A program made the position numbers and the translations under genes. Source: Micromonospora parathelypteridis (GTDB lineage Bacteria; Actinomycetota; Actinomycetes; Mycobacteriales; Micromonosporaceae). From it: a stretch of DNA of 64,000 nt. The notes beneath the pieces were generated by a model. That model had not been told where the DNA came from. It ran no database searches and was given only the letters and a program-made list of their open reading frames with translations. The stretch spans positions 2,666,001 through 2,730,000 of the forward strand of contig NZ_JACHDP010000001.1 of the NCBI RefSeq assembly GCF_014201145.1, in the 5' to 3' direction. Of this stretch, positions 34,314 to 43,187 are shown piece by piece; position 1 is the stretch's first letter, and each line of letters starts with the position of its first letter.

Positions 34314-34346
34314 ATTCACCGCTCGTTCATCTACTGTTCATCTCGG
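34314..34346 (+). promoter_or_regulatory. PHO-box-like 11-bp repeats upstream of DUF47-pit
   Basis: Three consecutive 11-mers: ATTCACCGCTC, GTTCATCTACT, GTTCATCTCGG. They lie about 115-150 bp before the DUF47 start (opposite strand) and overlap the last codons of PPK2. Period and consensus match PhoP boxes, but orientation is reversed relative to the downstream genes. Confidence 0.5.
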
Positions 34347-35268
34347 CCGTCCCACCCGCACCCGCTCCCCCAGCGAGCAACCGCTCCCGCTCCCGCTCGA
34401 CGTCAAAATCGGCAGCCGGATACCCCAAGCCGAGAGTGTCGAACGTCTCACGTAACAGATGGGCCACCGCCCAGTCCCTGTACCACTTGCGGTCCGCCGG
34501 CACCACGAACCAGGGCGCGGCGTCCGTGTCGCACCGGCTGAGCGCCTCGGCGTACGCGGCCTGGTAGTCGTCCCAGTGGGACCGGGAGTCGACGTCGGAG
34601 GGGTTGTACTTCCAGTGCTTGCGCGGGTCGGTGAGCCGCTCCAGCAGGCGCTTGCCCTGCTCGGCGTACGAAATGTGCAGCATCACCTTGATCAGGGTCA
34701 CGTGGCCCTCGGTCAACTCCCGCTCGAACGAGTTGATCTCGTCGTAGCGAGCCCGCCAGGTCGCCTCCGGCACCAGCGAGCCGACCCGGGCGATCAGCAC
34801 GTCCTCGTACTGCGAACGGTTGAACATCCCCACGTACCCGGGCGGGGGCAACTCACGACGGATCCGCCAGAGGAAGTCGTGCCGCAACTCCTGCCGGGTC
34901 GGCGGCCCGAACGAGCGGATGTGCAGGCCCAGCGGGTTCATCGCGCCGGCCACCCGCTTGATCGTGCCGTCCTTGCCACCGCAGTCCATCGCCTGGAGCA
35001 CCAGCAGCACCCGGCGCGCCGGCCGGTCCAGCCCGGTCTTGGCCATCGCGAAGAGCATCTCCTGCTGTCGGCCCAACTCGCCGCCGACCAGTTCCACCTG
35101 CTCTCGCGCCCAGGCCTTCCGGTGCTCGCCGCGCCCCGCGGTGCTCGGCACGCCGGGCGTGGACCGCGGATCTATCGCGCCGAGATCCACCGGTGTGGTG
35201 ACCCGCAGCAGCTTCCGTACGGAGCCGCCGTCCGGCGCCACGATCTGCCCTTGCTGGGGTCCGCTCAT
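34327..35268 (-). CDS. ppk2: Polyphosphate kinase 2 family protein
   Basis: 313 aa. PPK2 Walker A-like motif VLQAMDCGGKDGTIKRV near residue 88, then SFGPPTRQELRHDFLWRIRRELP and NRSQYEDVLIARV, followed by the lid RLTDPRKHWKYNPSDVDSRSHWDDY. Uses polyphosphate to phosphorylate nucleotides (GMP/AMP/GDP class). The GGKDG lysine and downstream Asp/Arg are intact. Start ATG 35268. Sits with pit in a phosphate neighbourhood. Confidence 0.93.
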   Translation of the reverse strand: MSGPQQGQIVAPDGGSVRKLLRVTTPVDLGAIDPRSTPGVPSTAGRGEHRKAWAREQVELVGGELGRQQEMLFAMAKTGLDRPARRVLLVLQAMDCGGKDGTIKRVAGAMNPLGLHIRSFGPPTRQELRHDFLWRIRRELPPPGYVGMFNRSQYEDVLIARVGSLVPEATWRARYDEINSFERELTEGHVTLIKVMLHISYAEQGKRLLERLTDPRKHWKYNPSDVDSRSHWDDYQAAYAEALSRCDTDAAPWFVVPADRKWYRDWAVAHLLRETFDTLGLGYPAADFDVERERERLLAGGAGAGGTAEMNSR

Positions 35269-35442
35269 CCACGGATCATCGCCCACCCGCAGACGATCCG
35301 CCCGTCGAGACCCACCCCACACCGCCACCGGGGTGGGCGCGGTCCACCTGACGCCCGCCAGACCCGTCCAGGGCAGCCGGTGCGCCCAGTTGCCGGGAGG
35401 ATGTACGCCAGGACGGTGCCGACCGGGGAGGGGTGGTGGGTC

Positions 35443-36408
35443 GTGCGGGACCTGGCGACGGAGTTCGAGGCCGAGCGGGGCCGGTTGCTCGTGGTGGCCC
35501 GCCGGATGCTGGGCAGCCGCAGTGAGGCGGAGGACGCGGTGCAGGAGACCTGGCTGCGCTACGCCGGCGCGCTCGCCGACCCGGCAGCGCGCGCCGAGAT
35601 CCGGGAGCTGTCCGCGTGGCTGACCACCACCTGCGCCCGGATCTGCCTGGACGTGCTCCGCTCGGCCCGGGTCCGCCGGGAGGCGTACCCGGGGCAGTGG
35701 CTGCCGGAGCCGGTGGTGAGCCCGTTGGACGCTGGTCCGCCGACCGGCGGGTACGCACCCGACCCCGCGGAGCGGGCGGTCCGCACCGACCAGGTCGGTA
35801 CGGCGCTGCTGGTGGTGTTGGAGCGGCTCGCACCGGAGCAGCGGGTCGCCCTCGTGCTGCACGACGTGTTCGCGGTGCCGTTCGCCCGGGTCGCCGACGT
35901 GCTCGGCACCACCGACGCGGCCGCTCGGCAGCTCGCCGTCCGTGCACGTCGGGCGGTCACCGCGCCGGACGTACCCCGGCACACCGCTGACCCGGGCGAG
36001 CAGCGCCGGGTGCTCGAAGCGTTCGTCACCGCCACCGAGTCCGGCGAGCTGGACCAACTGCTGAAGGTGCTCGCGCCGGACGTGGTCTTCGTCGGCGACT
36101 CCGGCGGGCACTTCCCCTCCGCTCGCCGGCCGGTGCTCGGCGCGGAGGCCGTGGGTCGCTTCGCGCTGGGCCTGTTCGGCCAGGCCGGCCGCTACGCCGG
36201 CGGGGTGCTGGCCCGGCTCGTGCTCGTCGACGGCGTGCTCGGCATGCAGATGGAGGCCGTGCACAGCGATGGGCGACCGATCCGCCTGGTCACCGCGTTC
36301 GCGGTGGACCAGGGCCGGATCACCGCCATCTACAACCAGATCAATCCGGAGAAACTTGCCGACCTGCCACCGCTCGGTGCCGACGACGGCTGGCCGCCGC
36401 GCTGGTGA
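35443..36408 (+). CDS. sigJ: ECF41-type RNA polymerase sigma factor (SigJ-like)
   Basis: About 321 aa, twice the length of an ordinary ECF factor. Sigma-70 region 2 (ATEFEAERGRLLVVARRMLGSRSEAEDAVQETWLRY) and region 4 (LAPEQRVALVLHDVFAVPFARVADVLGTTDAAARQLAVRARRAV) are followed by a SnoaL-like C-terminal domain (LEAFVTATESGELDQLLKVLAPDVVFVGDSGG). In ECF41 factors that domain acts as a built-in regulator instead of a separate anti-sigma. GTG 35443 has GGGGAGG 9 nt upstream; ATG 35401 is the alternative. No COE-type partner gene is next door. Confidence 0.88.
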   Translation: MRDLATEFEAERGRLLVVARRMLGSRSEAEDAVQETWLRYAGALADPAARAEIRELSAWLTTTCARICLDVLRSARVRREAYPGQWLPEPVVSPLDAGPPTGGYAPDPAERAVRTDQVGTALLVVLERLAPEQRVALVLHDVFAVPFARVADVLGTTDAAARQLAVRARRAVTAPDVPRHTADPGEQRRVLEAFVTATESGELDQLLKVLAPDVVFVGDSGGHFPSARRPVLGAEAVGRFALGLFGQAGRYAGGVLARLVLVDGVLGMQMEAVHSDGRPIRLVTAFAVDQGRITAIYNQINPEKLADLPPLGADDGWPPRW

Positions 36409-36432
36409 ACCGGCCCGACCGGGCGCGCGGCG

Positions 36433-36939
36433 TCAGACCACCAGGGCCAACCACTTGCGGTACGAGGTGGCGAACGGCTCCGTGCCGTCGGCGAGCGCCC
36501 CGAACAGCCGCTGGGCGGCGGCCTCCGCCTCGACCACCACGTCGTCCGGGTAGCCGAATCGTGCCCGGTGCTCGGCGAACTCGTCCTCGTCGAGCAGCTC
36601 CACCAGGCCGGTGGCGCGACGCCGGACGACGTCCAGGTCCAGGTCGATCAGGTGGACGGTGTCGTCGGATTCCCAGTGGGCCGGGGTGGTGATGTCGCAG
36701 TAGACCTCGCTGGTGCGGGGCGGCGGGTTGAACATGGCCGTCCACCACGCGCGATGTGGCACCAGCAGCACGAACGGAATCTTCTCCACCGACGGCCGGC
36801 CGTGGTAGACCGACTCGGTGCCCTGGGGCACGCCGAGCCAGATGCCGAGGTCGTCCTCGGTGAGCCGGCGGGCCGGGTAGTCGCGGTGGGCGCTGCCGTC
36901 GTACTTGCGGTAGATCACTCGGACCATGTCGCTCGGCAT
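36433..36939 (-). CDS. DUF402 domain protein
   Basis: 168 aa. DUF402 core: MFNPPPRTSEVYCDITTPAHW and VHLIDLDLDVVRRRATGLVELLDEDEFAEHR, the pattern of nucleoside di/triphosphate or RNA-linked hydrolases in this family (FomD-like). Asp/Glu clusters could bind metal. TAGGGT at 36947-36952 lies 7 nt before ATG 36939. Substrate unknown. Confidence 0.85.
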   Translation of the reverse strand: MPSDMVRVIYRKYDGSAHRDYPARRLTEDDLGIWLGVPQGTESVYHGRPSVEKIPFVLLVPHRAWWTAMFNPPPRTSEVYCDITTPAHWESDDTVHLIDLDLDVVRRRATGLVELLDEDEFAEHRARFGYPDDVVVEAEAAAQRLFGALADGTEPFATSYRKWLALVV

Positions 36940-37082
36940 GATTCGCACCCTAACCGATACTGCCCACGCGTCGTAGCGCGGCCGTAACCGGACGGCGGAC
37001 CCGCGGCGACCAGCCTGGCCGGCATCGCGCCACGCGGCGGATGGGCGCGGCCGGTGTCGGCGGCGGCGGGTACCGTCGCACG

Positions 37083-39245
37083 GTGACTCCGCCCCGCACC
37101 GCCACCGGTTCCGCCACCCCATCGGCCCGTTCCGGGAGCCGGCGGCGGGGCGCTCGGCCCAGCGGCACGGAGCTGTTGGCGGCGGCGGTCGGCGCGGTGC
37201 CGGGCGGCGCGGAACGCCCCGGCCAGCAGCAGATGACCACGGCGATCGAGGAGTGCGTGGCCAGCCGCGAGCATCTGCTCGTGCAGGCGGGCACCGGCAC
37301 CGGCAAGTCGTTGGCCTACCTCGCGCCGGCGCTCACCGTGGACGGCCCGGTGGTGGTCTCCACCGCCACCCTGGCGTTGCAGTCCCAGTTGGTCGACCAC
37401 GACCTGCCCCGGCTGGCCGACGCGGTCGAGCCGCTGCTCGGCCGCCGGCCCACCTTCGCGGTGCTCAAGGGTCGCCACCACTACCTCTGCCTTGCTCGAC
37501 TGGACAACTCCACCGAGGAGGAACCGGAGGACACCCTCTTCGACGCCCCCGCGGCCCGCCCCGGCGGCGGGACGAAGTGGCTCGGTGAGGCGGGCCGGTT
37601 GGGCAAGCAGGTCGAGCGGCTGCGTGACTGGGCCGAGCGGACGGCCACCGGCGACCGGGACGAGCTGGATCCAGGCGTCGACGATCAGGCCTGGCGGCTG
37701 GTGTCGATGCCGGCCCGGGAGTGTGTCGGGGCGACCCGCTGCCCGTTCGGGCAGGAGTGCTTCGCCGAGGCCTCACGGGCCCGGGCCCGTGAGGCCGACA
37801 TCGTGGTGACCAACCACAGCCTGCTCGCCGTCGACATGCTCGCCGACCGGCACATCGTGCCGCCGCACAAGCTGCTCATCGTCGACGAGGCGCACGAGCT
37901 GGCCGACCGGGTCTCCTCCGCGGCTCAGGCCGAGCTGGTGCCGGAGCTGATCGACCGGTCCACCCGGCGGGCGCGCCCGCTGCTGCGACCGGAGACCGCC
38001 GAGGCGCTCACCGCCGCCGGCGACGCCCTCGCGGTCGGGCTGGCCGAGGCGCCGGCCGGGCGGATCACCGCCGGGCTGCCGACGCCCCTGCGGGAGGCGT
38101 GCACGCTGCTCGACGCGGCGACCCGGTCCGCCTTGGACGCGATCGGCGACATCAAGTCCGACGACCCGGACCCGGTCCGCAAGCAGCAGGCCAAGGCAGC
38201 GCTCGACGAGCTCTCCACGACCGCGCAGCGTCTGCTGGAGGAGGCCGACCACGACGTGGCCTGGGTGGAGAAGAACGACAGCGGCAACCGCCGGGCCCTG
38301 GTGGTCGCGCCGCTGTCGGTGGCCGGCACCCTCGCCACCCACCTGTACGACGAGCGCACCGTCGTCGCCACCTCGGCGACCCTGGCGTTGGGCGGCCGGT
38401 TCGACACGGTGGCCCGCGCCCTCGGGCTGGACGCGCCGCCGCCCGCCCCGCCGTCCGCCGCCGCAGCCGCACTGGCTGCCCGCACCGGCCCGGGCCGCCC
38501 GGCCGCCGAGACGCCTGGCCGTCGGCTCGCCGGCGACCTCCCGCCGAGTGCCGTCGTACCGGCGACCGAAGGCCCCGGTTGGCGCTCGCTCGACGTTGGT
38601 TCGCCGTTCGACTACGCCCGGCAGGGCATCCTGTACGTCGCCGCGCACCTGCCCCGGCCCAGCGTCTCCGGGCTGCCCGATGCCGCCGGGGAGGAGCTGC
38701 TCGCGCTGGTCGGGGCGCTCGGTGGTCGTACTCTCGGGCTCTTCTCCTCCCGCCGGGCCGCGCAGCAGGCGGCGGAGCTGCTCCGCGCGCGGACCGACCT
38801 GCCGGTGCTGTTGCAGGGCGAGGAGGCGTTGCCGCTGCTGGTCCGCCGCTTCCGGGAGGAGCGTTCCAGCTGCCTGTTCGGGGTCATGTCGCTCTGGCAG
38901 GGGGTGGATGTGCCGGGTGACGCCTGCCAGCTCGTGGTCATCGACCGGCTGCCCTTCCCGCGACCGGACGAGCCGCTGGCGGCGGCCCGTGCCGCCGCCG
39001 TGGACGCGGGCGGCGGCTCCGGCTTCGCCGCGGTCAGCGTGCCGATCGCGGCGGTGCGGCTGGCTCAGGGCGTGGGCCGGTTGATCCGGGCGACCGGCGA
39101 CCGGGGCGTCGTCGCGGTGCTCGACTCCCGGCTGGAGACGGCCCGGGGCTACGGGCCGTTCCTGCGCCGCTCGTTGCCGCCGTTCTGGTACACCACCCGC
39201 CCCGAGGTGGCGAGAGGTGCCCTGGAACGCCTAGCCAGCTCCTGA
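37083..39245 (+). CDS. ATP-dependent DNA helicase, DinG/XPD-like
   Basis: 720 aa superfamily 2 helicase. Walker A QAGTGTGKSLAYLAPAL, DEAH box IVDEAHELAD, and four Cys that can bind an Fe-S cluster (YLCLARL, then RECVGATRCPFGQECF). C-terminal motif VI is in LAQGVGRLIRATGDRGVVAVLDSRL. Unwinds DNA in repair of R-loops or damaged forks. GTG 37083 chosen since TACCGT at 37071-37076 is 6 nt upstream; an ATG at 37041 would add a Gly-rich 14-residue stretch. Confidence 0.92.
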   Translation: MTPPRTATGSATPSARSGSRRRGARPSGTELLAAAVGAVPGGAERPGQQQMTTAIEECVASREHLLVQAGTGTGKSLAYLAPALTVDGPVVVSTATLALQSQLVDHDLPRLADAVEPLLGRRPTFAVLKGRHHYLCLARLDNSTEEEPEDTLFDAPAARPGGGTKWLGEAGRLGKQVERLRDWAERTATGDRDELDPGVDDQAWRLVSMPARECVGATRCPFGQECFAEASRARAREADIVVTNHSLLAVDMLADRHIVPPHKLLIVDEAHELADRVSSAAQAELVPELIDRSTRRARPLLRPETAEALTAAGDALAVGLAEAPAGRITAGLPTPLREACTLLDAATRSALDAIGDIKSDDPDPVRKQQAKAALDELSTTAQRLLEEADHDVAWVEKNDSGNRRALVVAPLSVAGTLATHLYDERTVVATSATLALGGRFDTVARALGLDAPPPAPPSAAAAALAARTGPGRPAAETPGRRLAGDLPPSAVVPATEGPGWRSLDVGSPFDYARQGILYVAAHLPRPSVSGLPDAAGEELLALVGALGGRTLGLFSSRRAAQQAAELLRARTDLPVLLQGEEALPLLVRRFREERSSCLFGVMSLWQGVDVPGDACQLVVIDRLPFPRPDEPLAAARAAAVDAGGGSGFAAVSVPIAAVRLAQGVGRLIRATGDRGVVAVLDSRLETARGYGPFLRRSLPPFWYTTRPEVARGALERLASS

Positions 39246-39301
39246 CCTACCCGCACCGCACGCGGCGCTGCGCCGCGTGCCGCGCCGCTGGGCAGGCCCA
39301 T

Positions 39302-39373
39302 GATCGCGCTACAACAAGGAAAGAGTGGCCTCCCACTGACGGGAGGCCACTCTTTCCAGGATCGAGCGTGATC
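39302..39373. repeat. Dispersed palindromic element, copy 2
   Basis: Outer arms GATCGCGCT (39302-39310) and AGCGTGATC (39365-39373) pair with one mismatch; inner arms 39318-39334 and 39341-39357 are perfect 17-mers (GGAAAGAGTGGCCTCCC and complement). Lies between the convergent helicase and AI-2E-type genes. Confidence 0.8.
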
Positions 39374-39435
39374 TAGCGGAAGGCGGGACGCGCGGCCCGG
39401 GCAGGATCGCGGCCCGGGCGGCGGGACGCGGCGAC

Positions 39436-40746
39436 CTAGGGGGCGTGTGCGGCGACGACCACGGCGTCGGGCGGGGTGTCCGGGACCCTTCGAGCGGCAA
39501 GCCGGCGGATCGCGGTGTTCAGCACCGCGATGAGCGGCACGGAGACCAGCGCGCCGGTGATGCCGGCGAGTACGACACCGGCGGCGATGCCGATGATCAC
39601 CGCGAGCGGGTGGAGGGCGACCGCCCGTCCCATGATCAGCGGTTGGAGCACGTGCCCCTCGATCTGCTGCACACCGATCACCGCGCCCAGGATGATCAAC
39701 GCGGTGACCGGGCCGCTGTCGACCAGTGCCACCAGCACCGCCACACCGCCGGAGAGCGCCGCACCGACGATCGGGATGAACGCGCCGAGGAAGACGAGCG
39801 CGGCCAGCGGGAAGGCGAACGGGACGTCGAAGATGACCAGGAAGATGCCGATGCCGACCGCGTCGATGAAGGCCACCAGCACGGTCGCTCGGACGTAGGC
39901 GCCGAGCGTGTGCCAGGAGGCGCGGCCGGCGTCGTCGACCTTCCACCGGGCGGCGACCGGCAGCAGCCGGACCAGGAAGCGCCAGATCCGGTTGCCGTCG
40001 CGCAGGAAGAAGAACGTGGCGAAGAGCACTAGGAGCGTGCCGGTCAGCACCTCGGCCAGCGTCGCGGCGGTGCTCAGCGCCCCGCTGGTGAACTTCGAGG
40101 TGTTGTCGTTGATCCAGGCCTGCGCCTCGTCGATGTAGCGGTCGAGCTGGGTGTCGGAGAGGTGCAGCGGGCCGGTCTTCAGCCAGTTCTGGATCTGCCG
40201 GACGCCCTCCGAGGACTTCGCGCTCAGCTCGGGCACACCGCGGATGAACTCGTTGACGACCAGCGTCAGCGTGCCGATCACCGCGGCCAGACCACCGACC
40301 AGCACCACCCCGGTCGCCAACGACCGGGGCAGTCGAGCCCGGAGCAGCCAGCCCACCGCTGGCGCGAGCAGCGCGGAGAGCAGCAGCGCGATGGCCAGCG
40401 GAATGATCACGATCTTGATCGTGCTGACGATCATGAGCAGGGCCCAGGCCACCACGCCGATCACGATCAGCCGCCAGCACCATGCGGCGGCGATCCGCAG
40501 CCCGTGCGGGACGTCGGCGTCGTCCCGGCTCGTGGTCGAGCTGTGCAGGTCCACCGGAGGTTGCGCGCCGTAGACCGTGGCGCTCGACGGTGCGGTCGGC
40601 CCCGGAACGGCCGGCGACGCCACCCGCGCCGCCTCCGACACGTCGTTCAACTCTTCACTCGACGAGCCCTCGTCGGCGCGCCTCGACTCCTGTCGTGACT
40701 GGTAGGCGCGACGGAGCCGCCCGCGTACTCGTTCGAAGCGGCTCAA
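39436..40746 (-). CDS. AI-2E family transporter (PerM-like)
   Basis: 436 aa, about eight transmembrane helices after a ~105-residue charged N-terminus. Typical features: paired helices IPLAIALLLSALLAPAVGWLL, long extracytoplasmic loop, then the conserved AFIPIVGAALSGG and HVLQPLIMGRAVALHPLAVII. TTG 40746 is proposed because GGAGG is 5 nt upstream; a GTG two codons before is equally open. Role could be efflux of signal or ions; the AI-2 link is only by family name. Confidence 0.85.
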   Translation of the reverse strand: MSRFERVRGRLRRAYQSRQESRRADEGSSSEELNDVSEAARVASPAVPGPTAPSSATVYGAQPPVDLHSSTTSRDDADVPHGLRIAAAWCWRLIVIGVVAWALLMIVSTIKIVIIPLAIALLLSALLAPAVGWLLRARLPRSLATGVVLVGGLAAVIGTLTLVVNEFIRGVPELSAKSSEGVRQIQNWLKTGPLHLSDTQLDRYIDEAQAWINDNTSKFTSGALSTAATLAEVLTGTLLVLFATFFFLRDGNRIWRFLVRLLPVAARWKVDDAGRASWHTLGAYVRATVLVAFIDAVGIGIFLVIFDVPFAFPLAALVFLGAFIPIVGAALSGGVAVLVALVDSGPVTALIILGAVIGVQQIEGHVLQPLIMGRAVALHPLAVIIGIAAGVVLAGITGALVSVPLIAVLNTAIRRLAARRVPDTPPDAVVVAAHAP

Positions 40747-40906
40747 GCGCACCTCCTGGCAGAAAAACCGGTCCGCCCACGACGACAGGTCGGACAGCAT
40801 ACGTCCGTTCCCGACACCGTAGGACAGTTCCGCCACACAATGCCCCGACCACCACCGGCGTAACCACCGGCGGGCCCGCCGTCGGCCACACGGTAGCGTC
40901 TGCGGC

Positions 40907-41245
40907 GTGAGCGCCGACAACGATCTCGACAGCGGCCTGCCGATCCGCATGCTGCACGACCGCGTGCTGGTGCGGATGGAGGGCAGCGAGGGCGAGCGGC
41001 GCTCCACCGCCGGCATCGTCATCCCGGCGACCGCCGCGGTCGGCAAGCGCCTCGCCTGGGCCACCGCGGTCGGGGTGGGGCCGAACGTCCGCGCCATCGT
41101 CTCCGGCGACCGGGTGCTCTTCGACCCGGACGACCGTTCCGAGGTCGAGCTGCACGGCCGCGGGTACGTGCTGCTGCGGGAGCGGGACGTGCACGCCGTG
41201 GCCGCCGAGCGGATCGAGAACGACCCCACCGGCCTCTACCTCTGA
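40907..41245 (+). CDS. GroES-like chaperonin protein (lone copy)
   Basis: 112 aa with a GroES (Cpn10) fold: IRMLHDRVLVRMEGSEGERRSTAGIVIPATA, then AVGVGPNVRAIVSGDRVLFDPDDRSEVELHGRGYVLLRERDVHAV. The mobile-loop region is present. No groEL is adjacent (the only groEL in the window is at 54741-56363), so it may be a variant co-chaperonin. Leaderless: TAGCGT at 40894-40899 is 7 nt before the GTG. No CIRCE site precedes it. Confidence 0.85.
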   Translation: MSADNDLDSGLPIRMLHDRVLVRMEGSEGERRSTAGIVIPATAAVGKRLAWATAVGVGPNVRAIVSGDRVLFDPDDRSEVELHGRGYVLLRERDVHAVAAERIENDPTGLYL

Positions 41246-41338
41246 CGCACCTCCCCCGGCCACCAGGCCCGGCCGCGCACCGTTTGCCCGGGCGCACGAC
41301 GGGAAGCCATCCGGCGACCGTGGCCCTGGGGAGGGACG

Positions 41339-41506
41339 ATGCCAATATTCGTGAAGAAGCTGCTGACCTGGGGCAGTGTCGCGTTCCTGATCTACTTCAT
41401 GGCCTTCCGGCCGGACGGCGCCGCGCAGATGTTCAAGGCGATCGGAGCTGCGCTGATCGCGATGTTCCAGGGCTTCGGTGACTTCCTCACCTCCCTGATG
41501 ACCTGA
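41339..41506 (+). CDS. 55-aa small membrane protein
   Basis: Starts MPIFVKKLLTWGSVAFLIYF and ends GFGDFLTSLMT. Residues 10-23 are hydrophobic and the second half (32-52) is amphipathic or membrane-spanning. GGGAGGGAC lies just before the ATG, a good ribosome site. Found between the GroES-like gene and the PrsW gene. Function not known. Confidence 0.65.
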   Translation: MPIFVKKLLTWGSVAFLIYFMAFRPDGAAQMFKAIGAALIAMFQGFGDFLTSLMT

Positions 41507-41548
41507 ACCGGCCCGCCAGGGCCCCCGCGGTCAGGGGCAGCCCGTCGG

Positions 41549-42985
41549 TCAGGGGTGACCCGGCGGCCACGGCGCCGCCGAGCGCAGGCCGGGCCAGCCG
41601 GGCGGGGCGTAGCCCACCGGAGGCGGAGCAGGGGCCAGCACCACCGGAATCGGCACCACCGGCTCGTCCGGCGCGGCCACCGGACGCTGTGTACCGTCCG
41701 GAAAGCGCAGGTGGTAGCGGCTGCCGTCCCAGACCCCCGTCGGGGCCTGCGGGTCCCGACCGACGAAGAACGACCGGTACGCGCTGATCGTGTCCAGCAG
41801 CTCCCGCTCCTCCCGTGCGGTCCGCTCCTGGTCGGCGGGCTTACGGTCCAACCCGCGCAGCGTCCCGTCGCGCAGCAGGGCCAACCGGGTGGCGGCGGAC
41901 TGGTAGCCGCGCATCGCCCGCACCCCGGCGTCGCCGGCCACCCGCCGCGCCCAACTGCGGGCCGCGTGCCGCCTGCCGAGGCTGCTCAGCGCGGCCACCT
42001 CGGGTGGGCTCAACCAGCCGGCGCGGACGTAGTCGGGCAATGTCCGCTCGGTTAGCCGCCCCTCCCAGGCGCGCAGCCACACCGCCAACCCCACCGTGCC
42101 GAAGAAGACCGGCACCATCAGGCCCAGGAAGCCGTACAGCATGATCAACGCTTCGCCGGTGGCCTGGGTCAGCGTGGGCAGCAGGTTCCAGGTGCCGTGC
42201 AGCATCATCGCCAGCAGCAGGCCGCCGATCGGGGCGAGCACCCGGACCCTCCGGTCGGCCGTCCGCGCCGCGATGCCCAGGCCGATACCGGTCATCGAGG
42301 TGAAGAGCGGATGAGCGAAACCGAACAACAGGATCCGCAGGATGAAGATCGAAATCACCTGCTGGATGCCCGTCGCCGGGCCATAACGGTCGGCACCGGA
42401 CGCGAAGCCCAACCCGCCCAGGTAGAGGATGTTCTCCACCATCGCGAAGCCGACCGCGGACAGCCCGCAGTAGACCAGGCCGTCGGTGATCCCGGACCAC
42501 TCACGACGACGGAACACCAGCAGCAGGATCGGGCCCAGCGCCTTGGTCAGCTCCTCGATGAACGGCGCCACCAGCACACCGGTGAGCGCGGACGGCAGGC
42601 CCCAGTCGGCGAAGCGGCCGGCGGCGAAGTCGTTCACCGTGAGCGAGGCGGCGGTGGAGACGAACGCCCCCCAGGCGAAGCAGAAGACCAGGTACTTCAG
42701 CGGCTCCGGTTCGTACCGGTCCAGCCAGAGGAAGCAGGCGACCAGCACCGGCACCGGCAGGATGGCGGCGGCCACCCCGATCAGCAGAGCCTGCACGCCG
42801 AGCGACTGACCGAGCGTGATGGCCATGAACACCGCGCAGGCGGCGATGAACAGCACCACCCCGGCCAGCACCAGGAATCGCCGCCAGCCCAGTCGGCGCA
42901 GCGGCATCCGGGGCGCCTCGCGGACGGACGGGGCCGTGGGTGCGGGCGACGACGGCAGAGGTGAACCGGGCGGGGTGTCGGCCAT
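41549..42985 (-). CDS. prsW: PrsW-family intramembrane metalloprotease
   Basis: 478 aa. A Pro-rich N-terminus precedes about seven to eight helices. Metalloprotease motifs: APFIEELTKALGP (EExxK), SAVGFAMVENILYLGG, FAHPLFTSMTGIGLG and LLAMMLHGTWN (two membrane histidines). PrsW cleaves anti-sigma factors in Bacillus; the substrate here is unknown. A long cytoplasmic C-terminus (about 300-478) is larger than in Bacillus PrsW. TACGCT at 42992-42997 lies 6 nt before ATG 42985. Confidence 0.88.
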   Translation of the reverse strand: MADTPPGSPLPSSPAPTAPSVREAPRMPLRRLGWRRFLVLAGVVLFIAACAVFMAITLGQSLGVQALLIGVAAAILPVPVLVACFLWLDRYEPEPLKYLVFCFAWGAFVSTAASLTVNDFAAGRFADWGLPSALTGVLVAPFIEELTKALGPILLLVFRRREWSGITDGLVYCGLSAVGFAMVENILYLGGLGFASGADRYGPATGIQQVISIFILRILLFGFAHPLFTSMTGIGLGIAARTADRRVRVLAPIGGLLLAMMLHGTWNLLPTLTQATGEALIMLYGFLGLMVPVFFGTVGLAVWLRAWEGRLTERTLPDYVRAGWLSPPEVAALSSLGRRHAARSWARRVAGDAGVRAMRGYQSAATRLALLRDGTLRGLDRKPADQERTAREERELLDTISAYRSFFVGRDPQAPTGVWDGSRYHLRFPDGTQRPVAAPDEPVVPIPVVLAPAPPPVGYAPPGWPGLRSAAPWPPGHP

Positions 42986-43037
42986 GCGGTCAGCGTAGCC
43001 ATCCGCTGCCGGCTGGTCCGGTCGCATCGGTAGCCGC

Positions 43038-43043
43038 TATGCT
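43038..43043 (+). promoter_or_regulatory. -10 box of the SAM-IV transcript
   Basis: TATGCT, with the aptamer beginning 8 nt downstream, so transcription starts right at the P1 helix of the riboswitch. Confidence 0.6.
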
Positions 43044-43047
43044 GCCG

Positions 43048-43170
43048 ACAGGTCACGAGTGCCAGCGTTCAGCCCCGGCTTGCTGGCCGGCAACCCTCGT
43101 CGAGTTCGCGGTGGGGTGCCCCGGGTGATGACCGGGCCCAGCCCGATCGGTGTGCTGGGCAAGCGCGGAC
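43048..43170 (+). ncRNA. SAM-IV riboswitch aptamer
   Basis: Recognised by its invariant segments: GGTCACGAGTGCC at the 5' end, GCCCCGGCTTGCTGGCC, GGCAACCCTC and GGTGGGGTGCCCCGGG, then TGACC. P1 is GGTCA (43051-43055) with TGACC (43129-43133); the 3' SAM-IV hairpin is GCCCAGC (43136-43142) with GCTGGGC (43154-43160). Binds S-adenosylmethionine. The downstream gene is a cysteine-desulfurase-like enzyme, fitting sulfur control. Confidence 0.9.
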
Positions 43171-43187
43171 CCCGTCCCGACGTGCAC

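Noticed and set aside
39302..39373. Simple intrinsic terminators as the full explanation for the three palindromic copies
   Set aside because: The outer GATCGCGCT/GGATCGAGCG boxes are conserved between copies beyond what a stem needs, and there is no T-run; a shared element is the better reading, although termination may be its effect.
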